Positions 35,832 to 44,706 are shown, counted from the stretch's first letter. The stretch: 64,000 nucleotides of DNA from Bacteroidaceae bacterium (GCA_017429525.1 JAFROT010000034.1:1-64000); one strand, 5' to 3'. Notes: a model not told the origin generated them from the sequence alone. Numbers and translations: made by a program.

Positions 35832-36291
35832 AACTAATGGAGTCGATGCGCAGCTGTAGGATGCCGGCTGGCACGTTCACCTCCACGACGTCGCCCACGT
35901 GTTTGCCCATCAACGCCTCGCCTATGGGCGACTTCAGCGAGATCTTACCCTCGCGCAGGTTAGCCTCGTGAGGGCTTGCTATCGTGTAGTGCATCTGGCT
36001 GTTGTTCTTCAGGTTCGTCATCGTGACATTGCTCAGCAGCTGCACCGTCTCGCCGTCGAGGCGCGACATATCCATGACGCGTGCATGGGCCAGCACGCGC
36101 TGTTTGAAGCGTATTCTGCCCAGCAGACGTCCCTGTTCGCGCTTTGCGGCGTGGTACTCATAGTTCTCGCTGAGGTCGCCTTTGTCGCGCGCCTCTGCTA
36201 TTGCGTCCTTCACCCGTGCCAGTTCCACGGTCTCCAGTTCATGCAGTTCGGCTACGAGCTTGTCGTAGCCCTCTTGTGACATATATTCCAT
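35824..36291 (-). CDS. greA: Transcription elongation factor GreA
   Basis: 155 residues, the normal length. GreA enters the RNA polymerase secondary channel and stimulates cleavage of backtracked transcripts. The N-terminal coiled coil (LVAELHELETVELARVKDAIAEARDKGDLSENYEYHAAK) carries the acidic tip DLSEN. The C-terminal FKBP-like domain has SPIGEALMGKHVGDVVEV. A promoter box (36300-36307) lies just upstream. Confidence 0.97.
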   Translation of the reverse strand: MEYMSQEGYDKLVAELHELETVELARVKDAIAEARDKGDLSENYEYHAAKREQGRLLGRIRFKQRVLAHARVMDMSRLDGETVQLLSNVTMTNLKNNSQMHYTIASPHEANLREGKISLKSPIGEALMGKHVGDVVEVNVPAGILQLRIDSISLE

Positions 36292-36299
36292 AATGGCCG

Positions 36300-36307
36300 C
36301 AAAGGTA
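36300..36307 (-). promoter_or_regulatory. -7 promoter box of greA
   Basis: TACCTTTG on the minus strand, 8 bp before the ATG at 36291. The leader would be almost absent unless another start site is used. Confidence 0.45.
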
Positions 36308-36374
36308 CAACAAAAACTCGATGGGTGTTCCTTTTTTCTCGTTCTTAAGCCCCCTTCTAACTTTATTTAGCACT

Positions 36375-36665
36375 TCGCAGGTCCCTCTTGCCCTCTTCTT
36401 TGCCACTCTCTTGCCCTCTCTCGCCTCTCGCCCTCTCTCGCCCTCTCTTGCCTCTCTTGCCCTCTCTTGCCTCTCGCCTCTCGCCCTTGCGAGCCTCTTT
36501 GCGCCTGTCGCCCCCTCTTTGCGCCTGTCGTCTAATAGCCACTGTTCCCCTCCCATTGGGGAGGGGGCTCCCTCGCCCTTTGCCCCTTGCCTCTCGTCTC
36601 TCGCCTCTTGCCTCTTGCCTCTTGCCTCTCGGCTCTCGCCCCTCTCGCCCCTTGCCCCATTTCCC
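36375..36665. repeat. Polypyrimidine heptamer tract with central GC hairpin
   Basis: Both arms consist of TCTTGCC/TCTCGCC-type 7-mers, for example three TTGCCTC units in a row at 36608-36628. Between them is a CCCCTCCC-ATT-GGGGAGGGG hairpin (36546-36566). The plus strand is almost free of A for 290 bp. No supported gene lies in the 540-bp gap between greA and aldA. Confidence 0.75.
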
Positions 36666-36759
36666 TGCCTCATGGGCTACAAATCACCCCCTTTTAGCGG
36701 CAGCGAGTGGGATTTTCTTCAGAAATGCTATGATTTTAGCTATAATTTTCGCCTATTTT

Positions 36760-36790
36760 TTTGGCGAATGGAATCATTGCGCTATCTTTG
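36760..36790 (+). promoter_or_regulatory. Promoter of the aldA-lutABC operon
   Basis: TTTG at 36760-36763 and TATCTTTG at 36783-36790, 23 bp between starts, with a leader of about 34 nt to the ATG. Confidence 0.65.
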
Positions 36791-36830
36791 CCCTCGAAAC
36801 ACAAACTAACAACCTAAACAAAACAAGCGT

Positions 36831-38273
36831 ATGAAAGACTTACAGATGTACATTAATGGCCGTTTCTGCGAGAGCCGCAGCGGCAAGTGGATTGACGTGC
36901 TGAACCCCTCGACCGAGGAGGTCATCTCGCGTCAGCCAGAAGGCACTATTGAAGACGTCAACGAGGCACTCGATGCCGCACGTGCTGCTCAGAAGGCATG
37001 GGCCAAGACGCCCGCCATCGAGCGTGCGCAGTACCTGCTGAAGTTCGCCCAGGGCATCCGTGAGCGTCAGGACGAGTTCACCGAGATCATCATGCGCGAA
37101 CAGGGCAAGACCCGTGCCTGGGCGTCGATCGAGGTGGGCGCCACCATCAGCTACTTCGAGTACATGGCCACCTTCGCCCGCCACATCGAGGGCGAGATCA
37201 TCCCCAGCGACCGTCCCAACGAGACCATCCTGCTGGCGAAGAAACCCATCGGCGTCGTAGCAGGCATCCTGCCCTGGAACTTCCCCTTCTTCCTTATCGC
37301 ACGCAAGGCTGGCGCGGCCCTCATCGCAGGCTGCACCATCGTCATCAAGCCCTCGCAGCTCACGCCCGAGAACTGCACCGAGTTCGCCAAGGTCGTCCAC
37401 GAGAGCGGACTGCCTGCAGGCGTCATCAACATCGTCACGGGCAAAGGCTCCGTCGTAGGCCACGAGATGGCTGGCAGTCCCAAGATCGACATCGTCAGCG
37501 TGACGGGTTCCGTCGGTGCCGGCGAGAGCATCATGGCAGCCGCCTCCAAGAACATCACGAAGGTAAGCCTCGAGCTGGGCGGCAAAGCCCCTGCCATCGT
37601 CTGCAAGGATGCCGACCTCGAGCGTGCCGCGCAGTGGATCGTCGACAGCCGCATCGGCAACAACGGACAGATCTGCAACAACGCCGAGCGCGTCTACGTC
37701 CAGAAGGAGGTCAAGAAGGCCTTCACCGAGATCCTCGTCGCTAAGATGGCTGCCGTCAAGGTGGGCGACCCCTGCCAGGACGAGAGCGTCGACATGGGAC
37801 CGCTGGTCGAGGCACGTGCCTTGGAGAGCGTCACCGAGAAGGTGGAGCGTGCCATCGCGCAGGGCGCCAAGCTGCTCTGTGGAGGCCATCGCGTAGGCGA
37901 GAAGGGCTACTTCTACGCCGCCACCGTGCTCGACGACTGCCGCCAGGACATGGACATCATCCACGAGGAGACCTTCGGGCCTGTCATCCCCCTCGTCGAG
38001 TTCGACACCATCGACCAGGTCATCGCGTGGGCCAACGACTGCGAGTACGGCCTCGCCTCGAGCATCTTCACCAAGGACCTCAACATCGCCGTCAAGGCTT
38101 GCCGCGAGCTGGAGTTCGGCGAGACCTACATCAACCGCGAACACTTCGAGGCCATCCAGGGCTTCCATGCCGGCATGAAGAAGAGCGGCATCGGAGGTGC
38201 CGACGGCAAGCATGGCGTCGAGGAGTACCTCGTGACGCACGTCACCTATCTCGACACCTACGAGGATATGTAA
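36831..38273 (+). CDS. aldA: Lactaldehyde dehydrogenase AldA
   Basis: 480 residues, aldehyde dehydrogenase superfamily. Similarity to enterobacterial AldA runs along the whole length: MYINGRFCESRSGKWIDVLNP, the cofactor segment PWNFPFFLIARKAGAAL, the general base in LELGGKAPAIV, the nucleophile in GQICNNAERVYVQ, and FHAGMKKSGIGGADGKHG at the end. It would oxidise L-lactaldehyde, a product of fucose or rhamnose breakdown, to lactate with NAD. The lutABC genes directly downstream would take that lactate to pyruvate, which supports the assignment. Confidence 0.92.
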   Translation: MKDLQMYINGRFCESRSGKWIDVLNPSTEEVISRQPEGTIEDVNEALDAARAAQKAWAKTPAIERAQYLLKFAQGIRERQDEFTEIIMREQGKTRAWASIEVGATISYFEYMATFARHIEGEIIPSDRPNETILLAKKPIGVVAGILPWNFPFFLIARKAGAALIAGCTIVIKPSQLTPENCTEFAKVVHESGLPAGVINIVTGKGSVVGHEMAGSPKIDIVSVTGSVGAGESIMAAASKNITKVSLELGGKAPAIVCKDADLERAAQWIVDSRIGNNGQICNNAERVYVQKEVKKAFTEILVAKMAAVKVGDPCQDESVDMGPLVEARALESVTEKVERAIAQGAKLLCGGHRVGEKGYFYAATVLDDCRQDMDIIHEETFGPVIPLVEFDTIDQVIAWANDCEYGLASSIFTKDLNIAVKACRELEFGETYINREHFEAIQGFHAGMKKSGIGGADGKHGVEEYLVTHVTYLDTYEDM

Positions 38274-38292
38274 CGGCGTGAAGCTCAATAAC

Positions 38293-39027
38293 ATGAAGAT
38301 TGGATTATTCGTTCCCTGCTATGTCGATGCGCTCTACCCCGAGGTGGGCGTGTCGACATGGCGCTTACTGCGGTCGCTGGGGCTCGACGTCGACTATCCC
38401 GAGCGTCAGACCTGCTGCGGACAGCCTATGGGCAACGCGGGTTTCGAGCGCCTGGCACGCCCCCTGGCACGTCGGTTCGACCAGCTGTTCGCCCCCTACG
38501 ACTACGTCGTGGCGCCCTCGGCCAGCTGTGCCGCCTATGTGCGCTGCTTCCATCCCGACCTGCTGCGAGGCGAGGCCTGCGAGGCTGCCGGCAAGACCCT
38601 CGACCTGGTCGAGTTCCTCCACGACGTCCTACACGTTACGTCCCTGCCTGTGCGCTTCCCCCACAAGGTGAGCGTCCACAACTCCTGCCACGGCGTGCGC
38701 GAGCTCGGACTCTCCTCGCCGTCGGAGCGCAACGTGCCGCGCTACAACAAGATCATCGACCTCCTGCGGCTGGTCAAGGGCATCGAGGTCTGCGAGCCCG
38801 AGCGCCCCGACGAGTGCTGCGGCTTCGGCGGCATGTTCGCTGTCGAGGAGCAAGCCGTCTCGGCCCGCATGGGCTTGGACAAGGTGCGACGCCACATCGC
38901 CACGGGAGCCGAGTACGTGACAGGTCCCGACTCGTCATGCCTCATGCACATGCAGGGCGTGGCCCAGAAGCAGGGACTCGACATCAAGTTCATTCACGTC
39001 GCAGAGATTCTAACTTCCGGACTATGA
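38293..39027 (+). CDS. lutA: Lactate utilization protein LutA (Fe-S subunit)
   Basis: 244 residues from the ATG at 38293. A GTG five codons earlier (38278) is possible. The two cysteine-rich CCG motifs of this family are present: TCCGQPMGNAG and ECCGFGGMFAVEE, each with an upstream Cys (VPCYVDAL, HNSCHGVRE). LutA, LutB and LutC form an L-lactate oxidising complex giving pyruvate. The stop overlaps the lutB start (ATGA). Confidence 0.92.
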   Translation: MKIGLFVPCYVDALYPEVGVSTWRLLRSLGLDVDYPERQTCCGQPMGNAGFERLARPLARRFDQLFAPYDYVVAPSASCAAYVRCFHPDLLRGEACEAAGKTLDLVEFLHDVLHVTSLPVRFPHKVSVHNSCHGVRELGLSSPSERNVPRYNKIIDLLRLVKGIEVCEPERPDECCGFGGMFAVEEQAVSARMGLDKVRRHIATGAEYVTGPDSSCLMHMQGVAQKQGLDIKFIHVAEILTSGL

Positions 39028-40433
39028 GCACACGACATTCACGAGCGGCCGAGGCCTACCTGAAGGACGACGCCGTGGCCAGCCGCCACGACCAGACCTT
39101 CTTCGCCGTGCGGCAGAAGCGCGACCGCATGGCTGCAGCCCTGCCCGAATGGGAGGACCTCCGCGAAGCCGCCAGTCAGATCAAGAAGCACACCGCCACC
39201 CACCTGGCCGACTACCTCGAGCGCTTCGAACGCAACGCCACCCGCAACGGCGTCAGCGTCCACTGGGCTGAGGATGCCGACGAGTACAACCGCATCGTCG
39301 CGGACATCCTCGCCGCCCACAACGTCAGGAAGGTGGTCAAGAGCAAGAGCATGCTCACCGAGGAGTGCCACCTCAACGAGAACCTGGAGCGACAAGGCAT
39401 CACCGTCGTCGAGACAGACCTCGGAGAGCGCATCCTGCAGATGATGAAGCTCGCCCCCAGCCACATCGTCATGCCCGCCCTCCACGTCCATCGCGAGGAC
39501 ATCGGAGCCTGTTTCCGTCGGCTGATTCCCGACTTCGACGAGATAGCGCGCAGCTACGACCGACCCCACGACGACCCCAACGACCCCACGTTCCTCACCT
39601 ATGTGGCGCGCATGCACCTGCGCCAGCAGTTCGCCGAGGCCGACGCCGGCATGACGGGAGCCAACTTCGGCATCGCAGAGACGGGCGACATCGTCGTCTG
39701 CACCAACGAGGGCAACGCCGACATGTCCACCTCCCTGCCGCGCCTCCACATCGTCTCCATGGGCATCGAGAAACTCATCCCCGACTACGCCTCGATGGGC
39801 GTCTTCCAGCGCTTCGTCGCGCGCTCGGGCACAGGGCAGGAGACCACCGTCTACACCAGCCACTTCCGCGGACCGCGACCCGGAGGCGAGATGCACATCG
39901 TGCTCGTCGACAACGGACGCAGCGACATCCTCGGCGACCCCGAGCACTGGCAGACACTCAAGTGCATGCGATGCGGAGCCTGCATGAACACATGCCCCGT
40001 CTACCGACGCTCGGCCGGCTACAGCTACACCTACTTCATTCCCGGACCCATCGGCATCAACCTGGGCATGCTACGCGACTGCCATCTGTACCACGACAAC
40101 CTCTCGGCCTGCTCGCTCTGCTGCTCCTGCGACAACGTCTGCCCCGTCAAGGTGGACCTCTCCTCGCAGATCTACCGATGGCGCCAGCAGCTCGACGACC
40201 TCGGCCACGCCAGCCGGATGAAGCGCTTGATGTCCAAGGGCATGGCGGCACTCTTCAACCGCCCCAAGCTCTACACCGCCACCCTCCGCTTCGCACCCCT
40301 CATCAACGTCCTACCATCAGCCCTCGTCAGCAACCGGCTGAACCCCTGGACCTATGGCCACACCATGCTGAAGTTCCCACGCAAGTCCTTCCACGAGCAG
40401 TGGAAACAACTCAAAAACGAGGAGAAGAAATGA
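39024..40433 (+). CDS. lutB: Lactate utilization protein LutB (Fe-S oxidoreductase)
   Basis: 469 residues from the ATG overlapping the lutA stop. A longer upstream frame inside lutA is a shadow. The N-terminal LUD domain covers about 60-300 (KVVKSKSMLTEE, GITVVETDLGE, FGIAETGDIVVCTNEGNADM). Two 4Fe-4S motifs follow (CMRCGACMNTCPVYRR and CSLCCSCDNVCPVKVDL). It is the electron-transferring core of the lactate dehydrogenase complex. The stop overlaps lutC by ATGA. Confidence 0.94.
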   Translation: MSTRHSRAAEAYLKDDAVASRHDQTFFAVRQKRDRMAAALPEWEDLREAASQIKKHTATHLADYLERFERNATRNGVSVHWAEDADEYNRIVADILAAHNVRKVVKSKSMLTEECHLNENLERQGITVVETDLGERILQMMKLAPSHIVMPALHVHREDIGACFRRLIPDFDEIARSYDRPHDDPNDPTFLTYVARMHLRQQFAEADAGMTGANFGIAETGDIVVCTNEGNADMSTSLPRLHIVSMGIEKLIPDYASMGVFQRFVARSGTGQETTVYTSHFRGPRPGGEMHIVLVDNGRSDILGDPEHWQTLKCMRCGACMNTCPVYRRSAGYSYTYFIPGPIGINLGMLRDCHLYHDNLSACSLCCSCDNVCPVKVDLSSQIYRWRQQLDDLGHASRMKRLMSKGMAALFNRPKLYTATLRFAPLINVLPSALVSNRLNPWTYGHTMLKFPRKSFHEQWKQLKNEEKK

Positions 40434-41032
40434 GTTCAAGAGAAGAAATACTTTCGCGTCTGCGCCACAACACGCGCGAGACCTTCGACATGCCCGACCT
40501 CGCGGCGCTCACGCCCATCACCTTCGCCGACCCCGTGGCCGAGTTCATCCACAAGACCACCACCACGGCAGGCGCCACCCTCATCGAGATGCAACCCACC
40601 GACCGCCTCGACGACCTCATCCGCCGCGCCTACCCCGAAGCCCGCAGCGTCGCCAGCAACCTGCCCGGCGTGCGAACCGACGTCAACCCCGACACCGTAG
40701 CCGAAGCCCAGGAGCTGATGCACGTCGACGTGGGCGTCGTCCAGGGCTGCATCGGAGTGGCCGAGAACGCCTGCATCTGGATTCCCCAGCAGACGAAGGA
40801 GAAAGCCGTCTGCTTCGCCGTCCAGCAGCTCGTCATCCTCCTTCCGCGCGACGCCATCGTCAGCAACATGCACCAGGCCTACGCCCTCATCCAAACCTCC
40901 ACCGACTACTTCAGCCGCTACCCCTTCGGCACCTTCATCAGCGGCCCCAGCAAGACCGCCGACATCGAGTCGGCCCTCGTCTACGGCGCCCAGGCTGCCC
41001 GAGCCGTCACCGTCATCCTCACCCCTCCCTGA
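40430..41032 (+). CDS. lutC: Lactate utilization protein LutC
   Basis: 200 residues, LUD domain protein. Typical features: MSSREEILSRLR at the start, VVQGCIGVAENACIW and FISGPSKTADIESALVYGAQAARAVTVIL at the end. Start chosen from the ATGA overlap with lutB. It is the third subunit of the lactate oxidising complex and closes the aldA-lutABC unit. Confidence 0.92.
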   Translation: MSSREEILSRLRHNTRETFDMPDLAALTPITFADPVAEFIHKTTTTAGATLIEMQPTDRLDDLIRRAYPEARSVASNLPGVRTDVNPDTVAEAQELMHVDVGVVQGCIGVAENACIWIPQQTKEKAVCFAVQQLVILLPRDAIVSNMHQAYALIQTSTDYFSRYPFGTFISGPSKTADIESALVYGAQAARAVTVILTPP

Positions 41033-41097
41033 GCCTTAAGCCTCGTCGCTCGACCTTAGGTAGCTTCAACATTCCAAAAGCACAGTCACCTATCCTG

Positions 41098-41451
41098 ATG
41101 ATTAAGAACAAGTGTGAAGTCTTCTACTTGCGGGCAGACAATATCTTGTATGTAGAGGCCGACGGCAACTATTGCAACATCCGCCTCGTCGATGGCGGTC
41201 TCTTGCAGACGCTTTCCTATCAGCGGGCTGAAATCGTTCGTATGATGGACGAGCAATTGCCGTTTGAGTGGCGACGGCAGTTCGTGTTGCTCGGCAAGTC
41301 CTATCTGATTAACAAAGCCTACGTTATGCGCATTCAGCCGAGCAAATGCCGTCTCACTTTCAGCGTCAACATCTTTGGTACGACGGAGAAATGCTCAATT
41401 AGGGCAACGTCAACAGCTTTGAGTAATCTGATGAATAACATGGTCGATTGA
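41098..41451 (+). CDS. Stand-alone LytTR DNA-binding protein
   Basis: 117 residues, almost all LytTR domain: ILYVEADGNYCNIRLVDGG, QFVLLGKSYLINKAYVMRI, and a C-terminal Ser/Thr-rich end. There is no receiver domain and no kinase next door, so it may be a one-component regulator or the remnant of a larger response regulator. It follows lutC by 65 bp on the same strand; regulation of the lactate genes is possible but only inferred. Confidence 0.82.
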   Translation: MIKNKCEVFYLRADNILYVEADGNYCNIRLVDGGLLQTLSYQRAEIVRMMDEQLPFEWRRQFVLLGKSYLINKAYVMRIQPSKCRLTFSVNIFGTTEKCSIRATSTALSNLMNNMVD

Positions 41452-41522
41452 ATGCATAATAGGGGCAGGAGAGGGAACCTTGGGAGTTGACAGAGTGCGT
41501 TTCAGCAAAATAAAGTGGTCTT

Positions 41523-41556
41523 TCTTTGGTGGTGAATGGGAAATAATGTGTATCTT
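41523..41556 (+). promoter_or_regulatory. Promoter of the AMP nucleosidase gene
   Basis: TTTG at 41523-41526 and TATCTTTG at 41549-41556. The spacing (26) is slightly longer than in the other promoters here. The leader to the ATG is about 20 nt. Confidence 0.5.
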
Positions 41557-41582
41557 TGCGGCAAGAATAAACGAAAAGACAC

Positions 41583-42359
41583 ATGAAAACGAAGCAAGAA
41601 ATCGTTGAAAACTGGTTGCCGCGCTACACGAAGCACCCGCTGGAGGACTTCACTAAGCTGGTGCTGCTGACCAATTTCAACAACTACGTAGACATCTTCT
41701 GTGAGCATTTCGGTATCGAGGCTCCCAACTACGAGGCCAATATGCGCATGGCTACCGCCGACGGCATCACAATCATCAACTTCGGTATGGGGTCGCCTAA
41801 CGCAGCCATCATCATGGACCTGCTGAGCGCCATCGATCCTCGTGCCTGCCTTTTCTTGGGCAAGTGCGGCGGCATTCCGGCCAAGGTGAAGATGGGAGAT
41901 CTCATCCTGCCGCTGGCTGGCATTCGCGGCGAAGGTACGTCGAACGACTACTATCCGCCCGAGGTGCCAGCACTGCCTGCCTTCATGCTGCAGCGTGCCG
42001 TCAGTTCTGCTATCCGTGATGCCGGGCTCGACTATTGGACGGGTACCGTCTACACCACTAACCGTCGCATCTGGGAACACGACGAGCGGTTCAAGGACTA
42101 CCTGCGCACGACGCGGGCGATGGCCGTAGACATGGAGACGGCAACGCTCTTCACTACGGGCTTTGCCAATCATATCCCTACGGGAGCGCTGCTGCTCGTC
42201 TCGGACAATCCGATGACTCCAGAGGGTGTCAAGACGGCAGAGAGCGACCAGAAGGTCACGACCAACTTCGTCCACAACCACGTCATTATCGGCATCCAGA
42301 GTCTGGAGAAGATCAAGAAGGAGGATAAGACCGTCCGCCACTTGAAGTTCGACTGGTAG
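41583..42359 (+). CDS. amn: AMP nucleosidase
   Basis: 258 residues, the short Bacteroidetes form. Hydrolyses AMP to adenine and ribose 5-phosphate. It has the nucleoside phosphorylase fold: LGKCGGIPAKVKMGDLILPLAGIRGEGTSNDYY, AVDMETATLFTTGF (purine-binding Glu in DMET) and LLLVSDNPMTPEGVKT. Uridine phosphorylase is a less likely alternative. It stands between its own promoter and a heptamer tract. Confidence 0.87.
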   Translation: MKTKQEIVENWLPRYTKHPLEDFTKLVLLTNFNNYVDIFCEHFGIEAPNYEANMRMATADGITIINFGMGSPNAAIIMDLLSAIDPRACLFLGKCGGIPAKVKMGDLILPLAGIRGEGTSNDYYPPEVPALPAFMLQRAVSSAIRDAGLDYWTGTVYTTNRRIWEHDERFKDYLRTTRAMAVDMETATLFTTGFANHIPTGALLLVSDNPMTPEGVKTAESDQKVTTNFVHNHVIIGIQSLEKIKKEDKTVRHLKFDW

Positions 42360-42360
42360 A

Positions 42361-42444
42361 GCGTTTGGCGTTTTCCGTTTGGCATTTATCGGTCAGCGTT
42401 CAGCGCTTGGCATTCAGTGCTTAGCGTTTTTCGTTCAGTGTTTA
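42361..42444. repeat. Twelve-unit heptamer tiling between amn and holA
   Basis: Twelve adjacent 7-mers fill the gap exactly, for example GCGTTTG, GCGTTTT, CCGTTTG, GCATTTA, GCGTTCA, GTGCTTA, GCGTTTT and GTGTTTA. It begins one base after the amn stop codon. Confidence 0.8.
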
Positions 42445-42457
42445 ATCCCCAAAAACA

Positions 42458-43480
42458 ATGGCAAAGAAAGCAACCGGCATTTCATACGAGGATATCGTGC
42501 GGCAGGTTCGTGCGGGTGACTTCAAGCCCATTTATTACCTGATGGGCGAGGAGTCTTATTACATCGATCGCGTCTCTGACTACATTGTCGAGCAAGCGCT
42601 CACCGAGGACGAGCGCGACTTCAACCTGACCATCCTCTATGGCCCTCAGACGGTGGGCGAGGAGGTCGTCAACGCAGCCAAGCGCTATCCCATGATGGCG
42701 GAGCGTCAGGTGGTGGTCGTGCGCGAGGCGCAGGGACTGCCAAACAAGGATGCTCTCACTTTCTACGCCCAGCGGCCGATGCCTTCCACGATTCTCATCC
42801 TGTGCCACAAAAATGGCACGCTCGACCGTCGTACCAACCTGGCAAAGGAGATTCAGAAGGCTGGAATTGTGTTTGAATCGCCCAAACTTAAAGACTATCA
42901 ACTGCCTGGTTTCGTGAATGGTTATGTCCGCCGTAAGGGCCTTGAGATTGAGCCAGACGCTTGCCAAGTCCTCTGTGAACACGTAGGGACGGATCTCAAC
43001 CGCCTTGCAAGTGAGCTGGACAAACTCGTCGTTGCGTTGGGTGAGCATGGGCGCATTACCACGCAGTCCATTCAGGACAACATCGGCATCAGCAAGGAGT
43101 ACAACAGCTTTGAGCTCGTAGCGGCGCTTGCAGAGAAAAATGTACTGAAGGCAAACCGTATAGTGAAATACTTTGACAGCAATCCAAAGAACTTCGCCTT
43201 GCAACCGACACTCGCTACGTTGTTCAAATTCTATTCCGAACTATTGCTTGCATACTATGCTCCCAATCGTTCGGAAGAGGGGATAGCAGCATGGTTGGAA
43301 CAGAGCACGTGGCAGGTGCGCAGGAACATCTTGCCCGCCATGCGTGTCTACACTGCAATGAAGGTGTATACGATAATCGGTGAAATACGTCGAACAGATG
43401 GCGCTTCAAAGGGGGTAGGCGGGCAAAAAACGTCGGATGGCGACCTCCTGAAAGAACTCGTCTTTATGATTCTCCATTAA
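42458..43480 (+). CDS. holA: DNA polymerase III delta subunit HolA
   Basis: 340 residues. Domain I has PIYYLMGEESYYIDR near the start and FNLTILYGPQTVGEEVVNAAKRYPMMAERQVVVVREAQ. Further on are LAKEIQKAGIVFESPKL, QVLCEHVGTDLNRLASELDKLV, and a C-terminal helical collar domain. It is the clamp-loader subunit that opens the beta clamp. A strong terminator follows. Confidence 0.95.
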   Translation: MAKKATGISYEDIVRQVRAGDFKPIYYLMGEESYYIDRVSDYIVEQALTEDERDFNLTILYGPQTVGEEVVNAAKRYPMMAERQVVVVREAQGLPNKDALTFYAQRPMPSTILILCHKNGTLDRRTNLAKEIQKAGIVFESPKLKDYQLPGFVNGYVRRKGLEIEPDACQVLCEHVGTDLNRLASELDKLVVALGEHGRITTQSIQDNIGISKEYNSFELVAALAEKNVLKANRIVKYFDSNPKNFALQPTLATLFKFYSELLLAYYAPNRSEEGIAAWLEQSTWQVRRNILPAMRVYTAMKVYTIIGEIRRTDGASKGVGGQKTSDGDLLKELVFMILH

Positions 43481-43521
43481 TTTTGTAGCTATTTCCCGTC
43501 AATCTGGAAACAGAATTTTCT

Positions 43522-43563
43522 GGCCCTATTGTGTTTGGTTAAAACACTTTAGGGCCTTTTTTT
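43522..43563 (+). terminator. Rho-independent terminator of holA
   Basis: GGCCCTA pairs with TAGGGCC, with an inner GTGTTT/AAACAC stem, followed by seven T residues. Confidence 0.92.
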
Positions 43564-44143
43564 GTGTTGTGAGAATCGCGTGAAAAGAAGTGATCGTCCA
43601 CCTCTTTTCCTCCGCGTGAATTACAAAAATCTCAGCATCCGGAATTCGGGCTTTACATAATTTAAGATTCGTAAGTCAGAATAGTTTTGAATTTAGGATT
43701 CAGAACACTAAATAGATGGATGTCCAAAAAGCTGAATTCATCAATATGAATATATGTTTAGAATCCGTGAATTCGGCATTTTGATTTATAAATCCACCTA
43801 TTTGAATATGCGAATTAATGGATATTTATTATTGTGTATAGTCATTTATCATCTAATAATCAGTCAAATATAATAAGTTCTATGTTTAAGGGATGTCGTG
43901 CATTGTCAAAGATCGAGAAAAATAACCTCTCGGGAATCGAATCGGTTTAGATTTTGTATTATAGTGATATACAAACCAAATGTTTATGGGATTTGCTTAA
44001 AGTGAAAACATCAACTATTTGGAAATGCGTTCCTCTAAATTTGTGTTTACGAATCCGAATCTTTATCTTCTTGAATTTTGATTTCTAAAGTTCATACTTG
44101 CAAACGGGTCAAGAAGATAAATTTGAAGATTTTTCTTTAAAAA
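43564..44143. other. AT-rich intergenic island
   Basis: No gene is supported in 580 bp. The base composition is clearly more AT-rich than the surrounding genes and contains many GAATTC/ATTCGG-like words (GAATTCATCAATATGAATAT, GAATCCGTGAATTCGGC). It may be a former mobile-element site or a regulatory region for the following XRE gene. Confidence 0.5.
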
Positions 44144-44175
44144 TTTGCACGTTTAAATTCTTTTTTCTTACTTTG
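44144..44175 (+). promoter_or_regulatory. Promoter of the XRE-family gene
   Basis: TTTG at 44144-44147 and TTACTTTG at 44168-44175, 24 bp between starts. Confidence 0.55.
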
Positions 44176-44235
44176 CAGCGTCAAATCGCTATGGCGGTAT
44201 TATCAGACCTATTTTAGAGAGCAAAAAATCGACCG

Positions 44236-44706
44236 ATGAAAGAACGCATCTATCAGATCATGCAGAGTCAGAATATGACGCAGCGCGAGTTTGCTACTGC
44301 GCTTGGGATTTCCCCTTCATCGCTCTCGAGCATCTTTAATGGTCATACCTCACCGACCAACAACACAGTTCAGGCCATCCACCGCCGCTTTCCAGAAGTG
44401 AGCATCACGTGGCTAATGTTTGGTGAGGGCGAGATGACAGCCTCGGGCACTCCCGAGGACTCTAACGGTGTTAAGCAGCAGCCTGCTCAGGACGATGGCG
44501 ATCGTTCCACCTACGACCTTGCTGCTGTAGCCTCAAAAGCCGATGCCGATACTCTGAATCCAACGCAGCTTAGCGGCGATTCGCCAGCTCAGGTAATTAT
44601 TCGTGAGACGGTGAAATATATTGACAAGCCGCAACGCCGTATTACAGAGATTCACGTCTTCTATGACGACGGCACTTTCGAGACCTTCTCGGGTCGGCGT
44701 GACTGA
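44236..44706 (+). CDS. XRE-family helix-turn-helix regulator
   Basis: 156 residues. An N-terminal XRE domain covers about 1-65 (MTQREFATALGISPSSLSSIFNGHTSPTNNTVQAIHRRFP), followed by a low-complexity linker and a C-terminal ITEIHVFYDDGTFETF. The same layout is common in small Bacteroidales regulators next to mobile or accessory regions. The binding target is unknown. Confidence 0.85.
   Translation: MKERIYQIMQSQNMTQREFATALGISPSSLSSIFNGHTSPTNNTVQAIHRRFPEVSITWLMFGEGEMTASGTPEDSNGVKQQPAQDDGDRSTYDLAAVASKADADTLNPTQLSGDSPAQVIIRETVKYIDKPQRRITEIHVFYDDGTFETFSGRRD

Noticed and set aside
38278-38292. GTG start for lutA
   Set aside because: The ATG at 38293 begins the conserved MKIGLFVPCY; the five extra codons are not family-like.
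36840-38294. 484-codon minus-strand frame opposite aldA
   Set aside because: aldA is conserved along its full length; the antisense frame is a composition artefact.
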